NCBI RefSeq assembly: GCF_019263705.2 | Contig: NZ_JADQDK010000001.1 | Span: forward strand, 2,976,001-3,040,000 | Reading direction: 5' to 3' | DNA: 64,000 bases | Source of the DNA: Pseudonocardia abyssalis | Lineage (GTDB): Bacteria > Actinomycetota > Actinomycetes > Mycobacteriales > Pseudonocardiaceae | Shown: positions 8,378 through 17,638 of the stretch, one piece after another | Layout: each line of letters opens with the position of its first letter | How positions within the stretch are numbered: position 1 is the stretch's first letter | Position numbers and translations under genes: made by a program | Notes under the pieces: generated by a model | Databases searched by the model: none | Told to the model about the DNA's origin: nothing | The model's input: only the letters and a program-made list of their open reading frames with translations

Positions 8378-9337
8378 TCACGACCCTACGCACGGCCCGA
8401 CGGTCGCCGTGACACCGCGGTGCGAGGACCCGGGCAGCTCGACGCGCCGACCGTCGTCGCCGCACCAGCTCGGGCTCACCAGGAGGTGGTCGATCCGGCC
8501 GAGCAGCGGCAGCCACTTGCCCACCGACGTGGGGCCGCCCCAGCCCTCGAGCGCGACGTCGGAGAGCCCGGCCCCGCCGGTGAGCGCGCGGTAGTCGCGC
8601 CCGCGGTCGGTGCTGTTGAGGTCGCCGACGAGGACCACCGGCATCGTCTCCGCGCGCACGCGCCCGGCCACGGCCGCGGCGAGCGCGTAGTGCTCGGGCA
8701 CCGAGACCTCGTAGTCCTCGGGGTCGCCGCCGAACCACGGCCGCGGGACGTGCAGCGCGTAGACGACGAACGGGCCGCCGGGGCCCTGGACCAGGACCCG
8801 CATGCCCGGCAGGTCCGGCCCCGCGTCCTGCAGGACCCGGAGCGGGTACCGGCTGAACACGCCGAGCGGCGAGTTCTCCGGCCCGCCGACGACGGTGTGC
8901 GGGTACTCCTCGCCGAAGTCCTCCTCGGTGTCGGGGGCGAGCTCGGCTGCCACCACCACGTCGGCGCCGAGATCGATCATCGCGGGCGTCGGGGTGTCCT
9001 GGTAGTCGACGTTGCCGCCGAGGACCGTGACGCCGCGCCCGGCGACCGGCCCCGTCGGGGACGGCAACCACGGACCCACGATCGCGACGACGGCCACCAG
9101 CAGCGTCGACAGCCCGAACAGCGCGGCACGCCCGCGCCGCACCCGAGAACCGGGGACGAGCGCGACCACCCCGGCCACCCCCACCACCCCGGCGGCGAGC
9201 AGCGGCATCGCGATGGCGACGACGTCGGCCGCCGGGCCCGTGTCGCGCAGGGCGAACCACGCCCACGGAAGCGCCGCGACCAGCACGGTGACGGCGACAC
9301 CCCCCACCGCGGGGGTGCGCTCCCGCTGCTCGGCCAC
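8378..9337 (-). CDS. Membrane-anchored endonuclease/exonuclease/phosphatase family protein
   Basis: 319 residues, GTG start. The first ~95 residues hold three hydrophobic segments ('VAVTVLVAALPWAWFAL', 'VVAIAMPLLAAGVVGVAGVVALV', 'ALFGLSTLLVAVVAIVGPWL'). The EEP-fold catalytic domain follows, probably outside the membrane. Its motifs are 'LGGNVDY' (N-terminal Asn), 'VVAAELAP' (metal-binding Glu), 'VYALHVPRP', 'VLVGDLNSTDRGRDYRAL' (GDxN) and 'RIDHLLVSP' (DH), ending in 'SSHRGVTATV' (catalytic His). Substrates of this family range from phosphoinositides to nucleic acids, so the specific one is unknown. Confidence 0.85.
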   Translation of the reverse strand: MAEQRERTPAVGGVAVTVLVAALPWAWFALRDTGPAADVVAIAMPLLAAGVVGVAGVVALVPGSRVRRGRAALFGLSTLLVAVVAIVGPWLPSPTGPVAGRGVTVLGGNVDYQDTPTPAMIDLGADVVVAAELAPDTEEDFGEEYPHTVVGGPENSPLGVFSRYPLRVLQDAGPDLPGMRVLVQGPGGPFVVYALHVPRPWFGGDPEDYEVSVPEHYALAAAVAGRVRAETMPVVLVGDLNSTDRGRDYRALTGGAGLSDVALEGWGGPTSVGKWLPLLGRIDHLLVSPSWCGDDGRRVELPGSSHRGVTATVGPCVGS

Positions 9338-9366
9338 GTCGGTGGCCCGTTCCGCCCGGCCCCCGC

Positions 9367-10119
9367 TCAGCCTTCTGCGACGAACGGACTGGACGCGATC
9401 TCGGTGCCGTCGTCGAGCGTGGCGATCTCGAAGTCGCGGAACACGTTGGGCACTTCACGGTGCAGCTGGCGCAGGCACTCGATCGCCAGGGCGCGGATCT
9501 CGACGTCGGCGTGTTCGGTGGCGCGCATCGCGATGAAGTGCCGCCACGCGCGGTAGTTGCCGGTGACGACGATCCGCGTCTCGGTGGCGTTGGGCAGGAT
9601 CGCCCGGGCCGCCTGGCGGGCCTGCTTGCGGCGCAGCGTGGCGTTCGGGACGTCGGCGAAGCGCTTCTCCAGCCCCTCCAGCAGCTCCTCGTAGGCCTTC
9701 ACCGAGGCCGCGGTGGCGTCGGCGAAGAGCTGGTGCAGCTCCGGGTCGGCCGCGATGACCTCGGGCTCGACCATCGACGCGTCGCGTTCGGGGACGTAGC
9801 GCTGGGAGAGCTGGCTGTAGGAGAAGTGCCGGTGCCGGATGAGCTCGTGGGTGAGGCTGCGCGAGACGCCCGTGAGGTAGAAGCTCACCGACCCGTGCTC
9901 GAGCACCGACAGGTGGCCGACCTCGAGGATGTGCTCCAGGTAGCCGGCGTTGGTGGCCGTCCTCGGGTTCGGCTTGCCCCAGGACTGGTAGCAGGCGCGG
10001 CCGGCGAACTCGGCGAGCGCCTGGCCCCCGTCGGCGTCGGTGCTCCACGGCACGTCCGGAGGGGCCGTGAACTCCGTCTTGGCCACCAGCTGGACGGTGA
10101 GCGGCACGGTCTCGGGCAT
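9367..10119 (-). CDS. thyX: Flavin-dependent thymidylate synthase
   Basis: 250 residues. It makes dTMP from dUMP using methylenetetrahydrofolate with FAD/NADPH. The RHRx7S signature is present as RHR at residues 95-97 and Ser105 ('[20 protein letters not shown]'), with '[12 protein letters not shown]' before it and '[12 protein letters not shown]' near the C-terminus. The inner ATG giving '[17 protein letters not shown]' was preferred, because the 15 upstream residues are unlike the family. It heads the thyX-...-dapA-rnj run. The order matches mycobacteria, except for the two inserted genes between thyX and dapA. Confidence 0.95.
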   Translation of the reverse strand: MPETVPLTVQLVAKTEFTAPPDVPWSTDADGGQALAEFAGRACYQSWGKPNPRTATNAGYLEHILEVGHLSVLEHGSVSFYLTGVSRSLTHELIRHRHFSYSQLSQRYVPERDASMVEPEVIAADPELHQLFADATAASVKAYEELLEGLEKRFADVPNATLRRKQARQAARAILPNATETRIVVTGNYRAWRHFIAMRATEHADVEIRALAIECLRQLHREVPNVFRDFEIATLDDGTEIASSPFVAEG

Positions 10120-10155
10120 GGCGGCAGCGTAACCGGGGCCCCCGACACCCTCGGA

Positions 10156-10208
10156 TGACATCACCGGATTCCTTGACTGGTGTCAGAAGTGACGTCATGG
10201 TGGTGTCA
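10156..10208 (+). promoter_or_regulatory. Divergent promoter region with TGACGTCA-type palindromes
   Basis: The 88-bp gap between thyX and the RHH gene contains TGACATCA (10156-10163), the perfect palindrome TGACGTCA (10190-10197) and two GGTGTCA elements (10179-10185, 10202-10208). TTGACT at 10173-10178 could be a -35. The clustering of TGAC/GTCA half sites suggests an operator, possibly for the RHH protein encoded next to it, but no regulator can be named. Confidence 0.35.
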
Positions 10209-10717
10209 TGGACATCAGCCAGTACGTCACCCGGCTGCGCGAGGATCTCGCGTCCGCCGCCGCGGCCGGCGACGAGCAGACGCAGCGCACCGCCGCCCTG
10301 CTCGGCGCCGCGATCGAGCCCGCGGCGCGGCTCGCGATGATGAACGCGCTCTCCGACCTCGCCGCCGAGGTCACCGCGGCGCTCGGCGACCGCACCGTCG
10401 ACGTCCGGCTCGACGGCCGCGACGTCCGCGTCGTCGTCTCGCCCGACACGCACCCCGCGCCGGAGCCCGAGCCCGCGTTCCGGGGCCTCGGGGGCGGGGG
10501 GTTCGGCGGCGCCGACGCCGGCGACATCAGCCGCATCACGCTGCGCCTCGTCGAGCAGATCAAGAACCAGGCCGAGCAGGCCGCGTCGTCGCAGGGGGTG
10601 TCGCTCAACTCGTGGGTGGCGCAGGCCGTGCAGGGGGCGTTGCACGGCGGCAACCAGGGCGGCGGGTCCCGCAAGGGCCGCGACGGCCACCGGATCCAGG
10701 GATGGGTGCAGGGATGA
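10208..10717 (+). CDS. HicB-like ribbon-helix-helix protein
   Basis: 169 residues. The N-terminal ~75 residues ('MDISQYVTRLREDLASAAAAG' in outline, then an amphipathic helix and 'DVRLDGRDVRVVV') form the partner/antitoxin-like part. A glycine-rich linker follows. The C-terminal 'SRITLRLVEQIKNQAEQAASSQGVSLNSWVAQAVQGAL' in outline is a ribbon-helix-helix DNA-binding domain like HicB antitoxins. No HicA-type toxin is adjacent. Instead its stop overlaps the start of the DUF4097 gene by four bases (ATGA). This pairing is common in actinobacteria. Regulation of the operon is the likely role, and the toxin-antitoxin label is probably misleading here. Confidence 0.75.
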   Translation: MDISQYVTRLREDLASAAAAGDEQTQRTAALLGAAIEPAARLAMMNALSDLAAEVTAALGDRTVDVRLDGRDVRVVVSPDTHPAPEPEPAFRGLGGGGFGGADAGDISRITLRLVEQIKNQAEQAASSQGVSLNSWVAQAVQGALHGGNQGGGSRKGRDGHRIQGWVQG

Positions 10718-11664
10718 GCGACTTCGTGGACTTCACCAAGGACCACTTCCCGGAGGAGGGCGCAGCCGCCGGGCCGGGCGTCCGGCAGCAGTCCTGGCCG
10801 TCCGACCGGCCCGCGGAGTTGGAGCTATCCATCGACGTCGGGCGCATCCGCGTCGAGCTCGGGTCCGGCGACGAGGTGCGCGTCGAGGTCCGGCACGACC
10901 CGAACGCGGGCGGTGCGGTCGCCCAGGGCATCGGCGGTCTGATGAGCTGGCTGGGCACCGGCGGTTCCGGGTTCGGCATCGACCCCGACCAGCTCGTCGC
11001 CGACGCCGTGCGCGCCGCGGAGATCACCTGGTCCGACGGCGGGCGGCGGCTCGTCGTGCGCTCGTCGCAGGAGCTCCCGCTGCGGGTCGTGCCGCTCGCG
11101 GTCACGGTCAGCGCGCCCGCGGGGTCGCGGCTCGCCGCCCGCACCGGGTCCGGTGACGTCACGGTCGGCGGCACCGCCGGCTGGGCCGCGGTGCGCACCG
11201 GGTCGGGTCGCGTCGAGCTGGGCCCCGTCGACGGCGACGCCGATGTCACGACCGGCTCCGGCGACGTCGAGCTCGGTGCGGTGGCCGGGCGCGGGCGCGT
11301 GCGCACCGGGTCGGGCGGCGTGCGGATCGCCGCGGTGCGCGGCACGACCGAGGTGCGCGCGAGCAGCGGCGACGTCGACGTGCTGGAGGTGGCGGCCGAC
11401 CTCGCCGTGCGCACCGGCTCCGGCACCGTCTCCGTGCGCGACGCCCGCTCGGGCACCCTCGACCTCACCACCGGCTCCGGCGACCTCCGCGTCGGCGTGC
11501 ACGGCGGCGTCCACGCCCGGCTCGACCTGTCGTCGGGCTCGGGACGGGCGGTCAGCGAGCTCGACGTGGGTGCCGTGGCCCCGGCCGAGTCCGGCCCGCT
11601 GACGGTGAAGGGCCGCACGGGCAGCGGTGACGTACTGGTGACGCGGGCGACGGTCTCCGCCTGA
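10714..11664 (+). CDS. DUF4097 family beta-solenoid protein
   Basis: 316 residues. After an N-terminal segment with '[20 protein letters not shown]', residues from about 140 onward are a chain of repeats of about 18-20 residues built on '(A/V)RTGSG(D/R)V' ('[12 protein letters not shown]', '[11 protein letters not shown]', '[11 protein letters not shown]', '[11 protein letters not shown]', '[11 protein letters not shown]', and so on). This is the DUF4097 right-handed beta-solenoid. There is no signal peptide or membrane segment, so it appears cytoplasmic, unlike many family members. It overlaps the RHH gene by four bases and ends 4 bases before the convergent glycosylase-like gene. Its function is unknown. 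Confidence 0.85.
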   Translation: MSDFVDFTKDHFPEEGAAAGPGVRQQSWPSDRPAELELSIDVGRIRVELGSGDEVRVEVRHDPNAGGAVAQGIGGLMSWLGTGGSGFGIDPDQLVADAVRAAEITWSDGGRRLVVRSSQELPLRVVPLAVTVSAPAGSRLAARTGSGDVTVGGTAGWAAVRTGSGRVELGPVDGDADVTTGSGDVELGAVAGRGRVRTGSGGVRIAAVRGTTEVRASSGDVDVLEVAADLAVRTGSGTVSVRDARSGTLDLTTGSGDLRVGVHGGVHARLDLSSGSGRAVSELDVGAVAPAESGPLTVKGRTGSGDVLVTRATVSA

Positions 11665-11668
11665 CCCC

Positions 11669-12895
11669 TCAGCGCAAGGCGGTGGTGAGGGGGCCGGCGA
11701 GGTCGCCGCGCTCCCCCACCACCACCGCGTCCAGCTCCAACCACCCCGCCATCTCGCGCAGGGCTCCGGCCAGCTCGGACACCGCGCGGGCCACGTCGGT
11801 GCCCGGCTCGGCGAACGCCCCGGGCACCCGGAGCACCCCGGCCGCGCGGTCGGCCTTGACGTCGACGCGGGCGACCAGCTCGCCGTCGAGCAGGAACGGG
11901 AACACGTAGTAGCCGTACTCGCGCTTCGCCTCGGGCACGTAGATCTCGATGCGGTAGCGGAAGCCGAAGATGCGCTCGGTGCGGTCGCGCTCCCAGATCA
12001 GGGGGTCGAACGGGCAGAGCAGGGCGCGGCCGGTGACCTGCCGCGGCACCTTCGCCCCCGGCAGCCGGTACGCCTGCTTCGACCAGCCCCGCACCCGCAC
12101 CGGGGCCAGTGCCCCGGAGTCGACCAGCTCCGCCACCGCCCGCTGGCTGGTGGCGGGCCCGAGGCGGTAGTAGTCGCGCAGGTCGGGCTCGGTGGCCACC
12201 CCGAGCGCCGACGCCGACCGCAGCACGAGCGTGCGCGCCGACTGCTCCGGGTCGGCCGGTCGCGCGGCGAGCACCTCGGGCGGCAGGACGCGCTCGGGCA
12301 GGTCGTAGAGGCGCTGGAAGTGCCTGCGGGTGCCGGTGGTCAGCTCCCCGATGCCGAACAGGTACTCGCAGATCCGCTTCACGTCGGAACGCTCCCACCA
12401 GGTGGCCCCCGGCGGGCGCGGGCGCGAGGAGCCCCTCAGCACCGTCTCCAGCTCCCCCGCCCCGACCGGGCCCAGGTCCTTCACCGCGGCCAACACGTCG
12501 TCGACGAGGCCGGGGTCGGCCTCCACGAGTGCGCCGTAGTGCCGCCACCAGCCGCTGCGCTTGGCACCGGAGTGCAGCAGCGGCCAGTCGGCCACCGGCA
12601 GCAGGCTCGCCTCGTGCGCCCAGTGCTCGACGAGCAGCCGGGGCCGCCGCGCCGAGTGCGACCACGCCGCGTCGTCGAGCAGCGGGCGGGCGTAGGGACC
12701 GAGCCGGCTGAACACCGGCATGTAGTGCGCGCGCACCGCCACGTTGACCGAGTCGAGCTGGAGCAGCCGGACGCGGTCGAGCACCCGCTGCAGGTGGCGG
12801 CGGGTGACGGGGCCGGTCGGGACCGGGTCGGTGAAGCCCTGCGCGGCGAGCACCATCCGCCGCGCGGCCGGTGCCCCGATCGTCTCCGTCGTCAT
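11669..12895 (-). CDS. YcaQ/AlkZ-like DNA glycosylase (winged-helix HTH_42 family)
   Basis: 408 residues. It belongs to the winged-helix family that includes E. coli YcaQ (AlkX, interstrand-crosslink glycosylase) and Streptomyces AlkZ. The catalytic QxD motif typical of the YcaQ branch is Gln46-Leu-Asp48 in 'RVRLLQLDSVNVAVRAHYMPVFSRLG'. Further family signatures are 'EHWAHEASLLPV', 'GRALLCPFDPLIWERDRTERIFGF' and 'REYGYYVFPFLLDGELVARVD'. It probably excises bulky alkylated or crosslinked bases. No biosynthetic cluster is nearby, so it looks like general repair rather than self-resistance. Confidence 0.85.
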   Translation of the reverse strand: MTTETIGAPAARRMVLAAQGFTDPVPTGPVTRRHLQRVLDRVRLLQLDSVNVAVRAHYMPVFSRLGPYARPLLDDAAWSHSARRPRLLVEHWAHEASLLPVADWPLLHSGAKRSGWWRHYGALVEADPGLVDDVLAAVKDLGPVGAGELETVLRGSSRPRPPGATWWERSDVKRICEYLFGIGELTTGTRRHFQRLYDLPERVLPPEVLAARPADPEQSARTLVLRSASALGVATEPDLRDYYRLGPATSQRAVAELVDSGALAPVRVRGWSKQAYRLPGAKVPRQVTGRALLCPFDPLIWERDRTERIFGFRYRIEIYVPEAKREYGYYVFPFLLDGELVARVDVKADRAAGVLRVPGAFAEPGTDVARAVSELAGALREMAGWLELDAVVVGERGDLAGPLTTALR

Positions 12896-12942
12896 GCCCG
12901 CGATCGTGCCACCGACCCCTGACGGTTTCCGGCGGGCCGGTC

Positions 12943-13863
12943 TCAGGCGGGTTGGACCACGTGCCGCGACGCCGACCGTTCCGAGGCGATCACCAGCCCC
13001 ACCGACAGCACCACGATCCCGCCGCCGACCAGCTGCAGCACCGAGTACCGCTCACCCACCACCAGCGCTCCGAGGATCACCGCGATGACCGGGTTGACGT
13101 AGGCGTAGGTCGCGACCGTCGACACCGGCAGCGACGCCAGCGCGTAGGCGTACGCGCTGAACGCCCCGAGCGACACGACGACCGCCATGTAGGCCCACGC
13201 CCACCACGCGACGGGCGAGACGGCGGCGACGTCGAGCCGGTCGCCCTTGACCAGGCTGACCGTCAGCAGCACCGCGCCGCCGACCAGCATCTGCACCGCG
13301 GCCAACGCGAACGGGTTGGGCGGCGCGGGCAGCCGGGTCGTCGCGAACGTTCCCGTCGCCCAGCCCAGCCCGGCGAGCAGGATCAGCCACGGGCCCCACC
13401 AGGCACTGCCCACCGTGCCGCCGGTACCCGTCGAGCCCGACAGCACCAGCAGCGCGAGCCCGGCCACCCCGACCGCGACGCCGCCGACGGTCGCCGCCCG
13501 CGGCCGGTCGCCGGTGACCGCACGCAGCGCGACGATGTGGAGCGGCACCGCCGCGATGAGCAGGGCGGCGAGCCCGGAGGACACCTGCTGCTGCCCGAGC
13601 GTGACGATCCCGTTGCCCCACGCCGGGAGCAGGAGGCCCGACAGTGCCGTGGTGGCGAGCTGCGGGCGCGTCATCCGCAGCGCGGACGGGCCCGCCACCA
13701 GCGCGACGACGATCGCGAGCAGCCCGCCACCGACGAGGAACCGCACGCCGCCGGAGAACAGCGGCGGGATGTCGGTGATGATCAGGCGGTTGGCGAGGTA
13801 GGTCGACCCCCACAGGACGTAGACCACCCCGAGGGCGGCCCAGGCGACGCGGCGGGTATGCAC
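12943..13863 (-). CDS. EamA (DMT superfamily) transporter
   Basis: 306 residues with about ten hydrophobic segments in two EamA repeats. The first begins 'ALGVVYVLWGSTYLANRLII' and the second around 'WLILLAGLGWATGTFATTRL'. The last helices read 'STVATYAYVNPVIAVILGALV' and 'LQLVGGGIVVLSVGLVI', a typical family ending. The start is placed at GTG 13863 ('VHTRRVAW'). No Shine-Dalgarno is visible, so the message may be leaderless. It likely exports a small metabolite, but the substrate is unknown. It is divergent from the GNAT gene across the 16-nt tandem repeat. Confidence 0.85.
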   Translation of the reverse strand: MHTRRVAWAALGVVYVLWGSTYLANRLIITDIPPLFSGGVRFLVGGGLLAIVVALVAGPSALRMTRPQLATTALSGLLLPAWGNGIVTLGQQQVSSGLAALLIAAVPLHIVALRAVTGDRPRAATVGGVAVGVAGLALLVLSGSTGTGGTVGSAWWGPWLILLAGLGWATGTFATTRLPAPPNPFALAAVQMLVGGAVLLTVSLVKGDRLDVAAVSPVAWWAWAYMAVVVSLGAFSAYAYALASLPVSTVATYAYVNPVIAVILGALVVGERYSVLQLVGGGIVVLSVGLVIASERSASRHVVQPA

Positions 13864-13895
13864 CGGGGTGACGTTGCCATGGCGAACTACCCCCT

Positions 13896-13943
13896 GTCGC
13901 GTGGGATCCGGGTCGCGTGGGATCCGGGTCGCGTGGGATCCGG
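13896..13943. repeat. 16-nt tandem repeat, three copies
   Basis: Three exact head-to-tail copies of GTCGCGTGGGATCCGG, each with a BamHI site, fill most of the gap between the divergent EamA and GNAT genes, and a partly matching unit follows (GTCGTGCCGGATCG). The placement between two divergent starts makes an operator array or simple slippage expansion equally plausible. Confidence 0.9.
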
Positions 13944-13980
13944 GTCGTGCCGGATCGCGGGCCTGGGGTATCCATGCGAC

Positions 13981-14517
13981 ATGGCCATCGCCGCGGTCCG
14001 TGCCGCCACGCCCGCCGACGTCGACGAGATCGTGCGCATCCAGGGAGACACCTGGGAGGCCGCGTACTCCACGTTCGTCCCCGCTTCCGCCGTGGACGCA
14101 CTGCGGTCGGACGGGGCACGCGATGCGTGGGCCTCCGCCGTCGACGCCGACGCCGCGCACGTGCTGGTCGCGACGGAGGGCGACTGGACCGTCGGCTTCC
14201 TCGCCGCCGCCGCCATGCCGCCGGAGGGCGCCGCGACCCCGGACCAGGCGTGGGGCGAGATCGGCGCGCTGCTCGTGGAGCCCCGCTGGGGTCGTCGCGG
14301 GCACGCCGGCCGGCTCCTGGCCACCGCGGCGGAGCGGCTGCGCGGCGCGGGCGCCCTGTACGGCCTGGCCTGGGTACCGGAGCCCGACGAGGCGTCGCGC
14401 CGGTTCTACGCCCGCGCCGGCTGGGAGGCCGACGGCGGCGTCCGCGGCCTCGACACCGGCGCCGGCACCCTGCGCGAGATCCGGCTGACGGGCTCGCTGG
14501 ACCTCAAGCTCGACTAG
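13981..14517 (+). CDS. GNAT family N-acetyltransferase
   Basis: 178 residues. The GNAT core shows 'IAAVRAATPADVDEIVRIQ' at the N-terminus, the acetyl-CoA-binding 'IGALLVEPRWGRRGHAGRLL' in outline (residues about 95-115; Q/RxxGxG/A loop as 'RRGHAG') and the ending 'RRFYARAGWEADGG'. The acceptor substrate is unknown. The ATG chosen is the first in frame, and the longer frame upstream runs through the tandem repeat and antisense to EamA. It converges on dapB. Confidence 0.85.
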   Translation: MAIAAVRAATPADVDEIVRIQGDTWEAAYSTFVPASAVDALRSDGARDAWASAVDADAAHVLVATEGDWTVGFLAAAAMPPEGAATPDQAWGEIGALLVEPRWGRRGHAGRLLATAAERLRGAGALYGLAWVPEPDEASRRFYARAGWEADGGVRGLDTGAGTLREIRLTGSLDLKLD

Positions 14518-14522
14518 GAGCG

Positions 14523-14573
14523 CACCGCGCAGACCCGCGGCCATCGCGCAGGCCGCCGGAGCCCTGCGCGGTG
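14523..14573. terminator. Hairpin between the convergent GNAT and dapB genes
   Basis: CACCGCGCAG at 14523-14532 pairs perfectly with CTGCGCGGTG at 14564-14573. It sits in the 76-bp gap between two convergent stops, so it can serve both strands. Confidence 0.55.
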
Positions 14574-14593
14574 ACCAGGAGGTCTGCGACGTC

Positions 14594-15815
<1,222 letters not shown>

Positions 15816-15835
15816 GGGCGCAGCATCCCACGCTC

Positions 15836-16112
15836 CGGACGCTCGACGAGCGGGCCGTCGAGCTGAGCACGAGCCTCAGCACGCTGCGCCGGGCGTTCGT
15901 CGCGGGGACGGCATGCCGTTCGCCGACCGGCGGACCCAGGTGCGGCTGCGCGCGGCGCTGCCGCTGCCGGTGCCGGTGCCGGTGCCGGCCTGCCGGTCGC
16001 GACGGTCGGACGGCGCGCGGGGTTCTCCTCGCGCGCCGGGTTCGTCGACGCGTTCCGCCGCCACGTCGGGCACGGTCCCGCGGCCCACCTGCGCCCGCGG
16101 GTCCGCGCCTGA
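15836..16112 (+). pseudogene. Decayed AraC-family regulator, C-terminal HTH remnant
   Basis: Three consecutive plus-strand frames join into the end of an AraC/GlxA-type regulator. They are 'LDERAVELSTSLSTLRRAF' (from 15842), 'MPFADRRTQVRLRAALPL' (from 15913, after loss of one base near 15911) and 'AGLPVATVGRRAGFSSRAGF' continuing 'VDAFRRHVGHGPAAHLRPR' (from 15984). Between the second and third pieces is a run of CTGCCG/GTGCCG hexamers (15964-15989), which probably arose by slippage and broke the frame. No N-terminal effector domain is present. It is a clear pseudogene. Confidence 0.75.
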
Positions 16113-16115
16113 GCG

Positions 16116-16309
16116 TCAGCGGATCTCGGGCGGCCGCGGCAGGTCCCCGGGGCGGGCGGGCGGATCGTGCGGCCCGCGGGCCGGGTCGACCGGCTGCGCG
16201 CAGGGCGGCGACGACGGCGTCCTCGGCCCCCTGGGTGCCCAGCACGACCGCGGCCCGGCCCGGCAGCTCGTCGTCGACGTCGATCTCGATGCGGCGCCAT
16301 CCGCCGCGA
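16116..16309 (-). other. Region downstream of pepR with a short coding-like stretch, no gene assigned
   Basis: Just after the pepR stop, one minus-strand frame reads 'WRRIEIDVDDELPGRAAVVL' and then 'GTQGAEDAVVAALRA', which looks like real protein. It has no start of its own and quickly turns into Arg/Pro-rich sequence. It may be the tail of a lost gene, next to the decayed AraC gene. Confidence 0.3.
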
Positions 16310-17638
16310 TCAGGCCAGCGAGCGCAGGACCGCAGGCAGGTCGGTCTCGTCGTCGTACGGACCGACCACCGCTGCGGTGAGGGGCTCGGACAGCAGCTCG
16401 CGGGCCACGTCGGAGACCTGCTCCGGGGTGACGGCGGCGATCCGGTCGAGGCTCTCCGCGATGCTGCGCTGACGCCCGTGGTCGAGCTCGGCACGGCCGA
16501 GGCGGTTCATCCGCGACGGCGTGTCCTCGAGCCCGAGGACGAGCCCGCCGCGCAGGTTTCCCTGCGCCCGGACCACCTCGGCGGAGGTGAGACCGTGCGC
16601 GGCGACGTCGGCGAGGACGGTGCGGATCACGGTGGTGACCTCGTCGAGCCGGTCGGGGGCGCACCCCGCGTAGACCGACAGGATGCCGGCGTCGGTGTAG
16701 GTCGACAGCGCCGAGTACACCGAGTACGCGAGCCCGCGCTGCTCGCGGACCTGCTGGAACAGCCGCGAGCTGGGCCCGCCGCCGAGCGCGGTGTTGAGCA
16801 CGCCGAGCGCGCTGCGCCGGGGGTCGTGGCGGGCGATGCCGGGTACGCCCAGCATGAGGTGCGCCTGCTCGGTGTCCTCGCCGCGCAGCACCAGCCGCGG
16901 GCCCGGCTCCAGCACCGCGACGCCCGACGCGCGCGGCGGCACGGGCGTTGCCGACCCCGCCCGCGCGATCGCGGCCGCGAACGCCTCCTCGACGAGCGCG
17001 ACGAGCGCGACGTGGTCGAGGTTGCCCGCGGCCGCGACGACCATCCGCGGCGTCGTGTACTCCCCGCGCCAGAACGTGTGCAGCGTCTCCCGGGCCATCC
17101 CGGTGATCGACTCCTCGGACCCGATCACCGGCCGCCCGAGCGGGTGCCCGCCGAGCAGCGACTCGTCGAACAGCTCGCCGAGCAGGTCCTCCGGGTCGTC
17201 GTCGCGGATCGCGATCTCCTCGAGCACCACGCTGCGCTCGATCTCGACGTCGGCCGGCGCCATGACGGCGTCGGTGACGACCCCGGCGAGCACGTCGACC
17301 GCGAGCGGCAGGTCGGTGTCGAGGACCTGCGCGTAGTAGCAGGTGTGCTCCTTCGCGGTGAACGCGTTGAGCTCACCGCCCACGGCGTCGACGTCCTCGG
17401 CGATCTGCGCGGCCGTGCGCGTCGAGGTGCCCTTGAACAGCAGGTGCTCGAGGTAGTGCGCCGCCCCGGCCTGGGTCGGCGACTCGTCGCGCGAGCCGAC
17501 GCCGATCCAGACCCCGATCGAGACCGAGCGGACGCCCGGCACCCGCTCGGAGACGACCCGCAGGCCGCCGTCGAGGTGGGACACGGAAACGCCGGGGACG
17601 GGGTGAGCCCCCGTCCCCGGCGTCAGAAGTTCCGTCAA
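16310..17638 (-). CDS. pepR: M16 family zinc metallopeptidase
   Basis: 442 residues. The inverted zinc motif HxxEH is His61-x-x-Glu64-His65 in '[13 protein letters not shown]', and the third ligand Glu is expected at residue 140-141 in '[20 protein letters not shown]'. The C-terminal half contains the second M16 lobe with '[24 protein letters not shown]' in outline, whose Arg-Tyr pair completes the active site. The start is TTG, sharing TTGA with the pnp stop, so translation is coupled. Actinobacteria conserve pnp-pepR next to each other. The physiological substrate is unknown. Confidence 0.92.
   Translation of the reverse strand: MTELLTPGTGAHPVPGVSVSHLDGGLRVVSERVPGVRSVSIGVWIGVGSRDESPTQAGAAHYLEHLLFKGTSTRTAAQIAEDVDAVGGELNAFTAKEHTCYYAQVLDTDLPLAVDVLAGVVTDAVMAPADVEIERSVVLEEIAIRDDDPEDLLGELFDESLLGGHPLGRPVIGSEESITGMARETLHTFWRGEYTTPRMVVAAAGNLDHVALVALVEEAFAAAIARAGSATPVPPRASGVAVLEPGPRLVLRGEDTEQAHLMLGVPGIARHDPRRSALGVLNTALGGGPSSRLFQQVREQRGLAYSVYSALSTYTDAGILSVYAGCAPDRLDEVTTVIRTVLADVAAHGLTSAEVVRAQGNLRGGLVLGLEDTPSRMNRLGRAELDHGRQRSIAESLDRIAAVTPEQVSDVARELLSEPLTAAVVGPYDDETDLPAVLRSLA

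Noticed and set aside
10208..10717. HicAB toxin-antitoxin system
   Set aside because: There is no HicA-like toxin on either side. The partner is DUF4097, so the antitoxin name reflects the fold only.
13896..13943. CRISPR or integrase attachment site
   Set aside because: Only three contiguous 16-base copies, with no spacers, integrase or tRNA nearby.
15836..16112. Functional AraC regulator
   Set aside because: It needs two frame changes and lacks a start and the effector domain.
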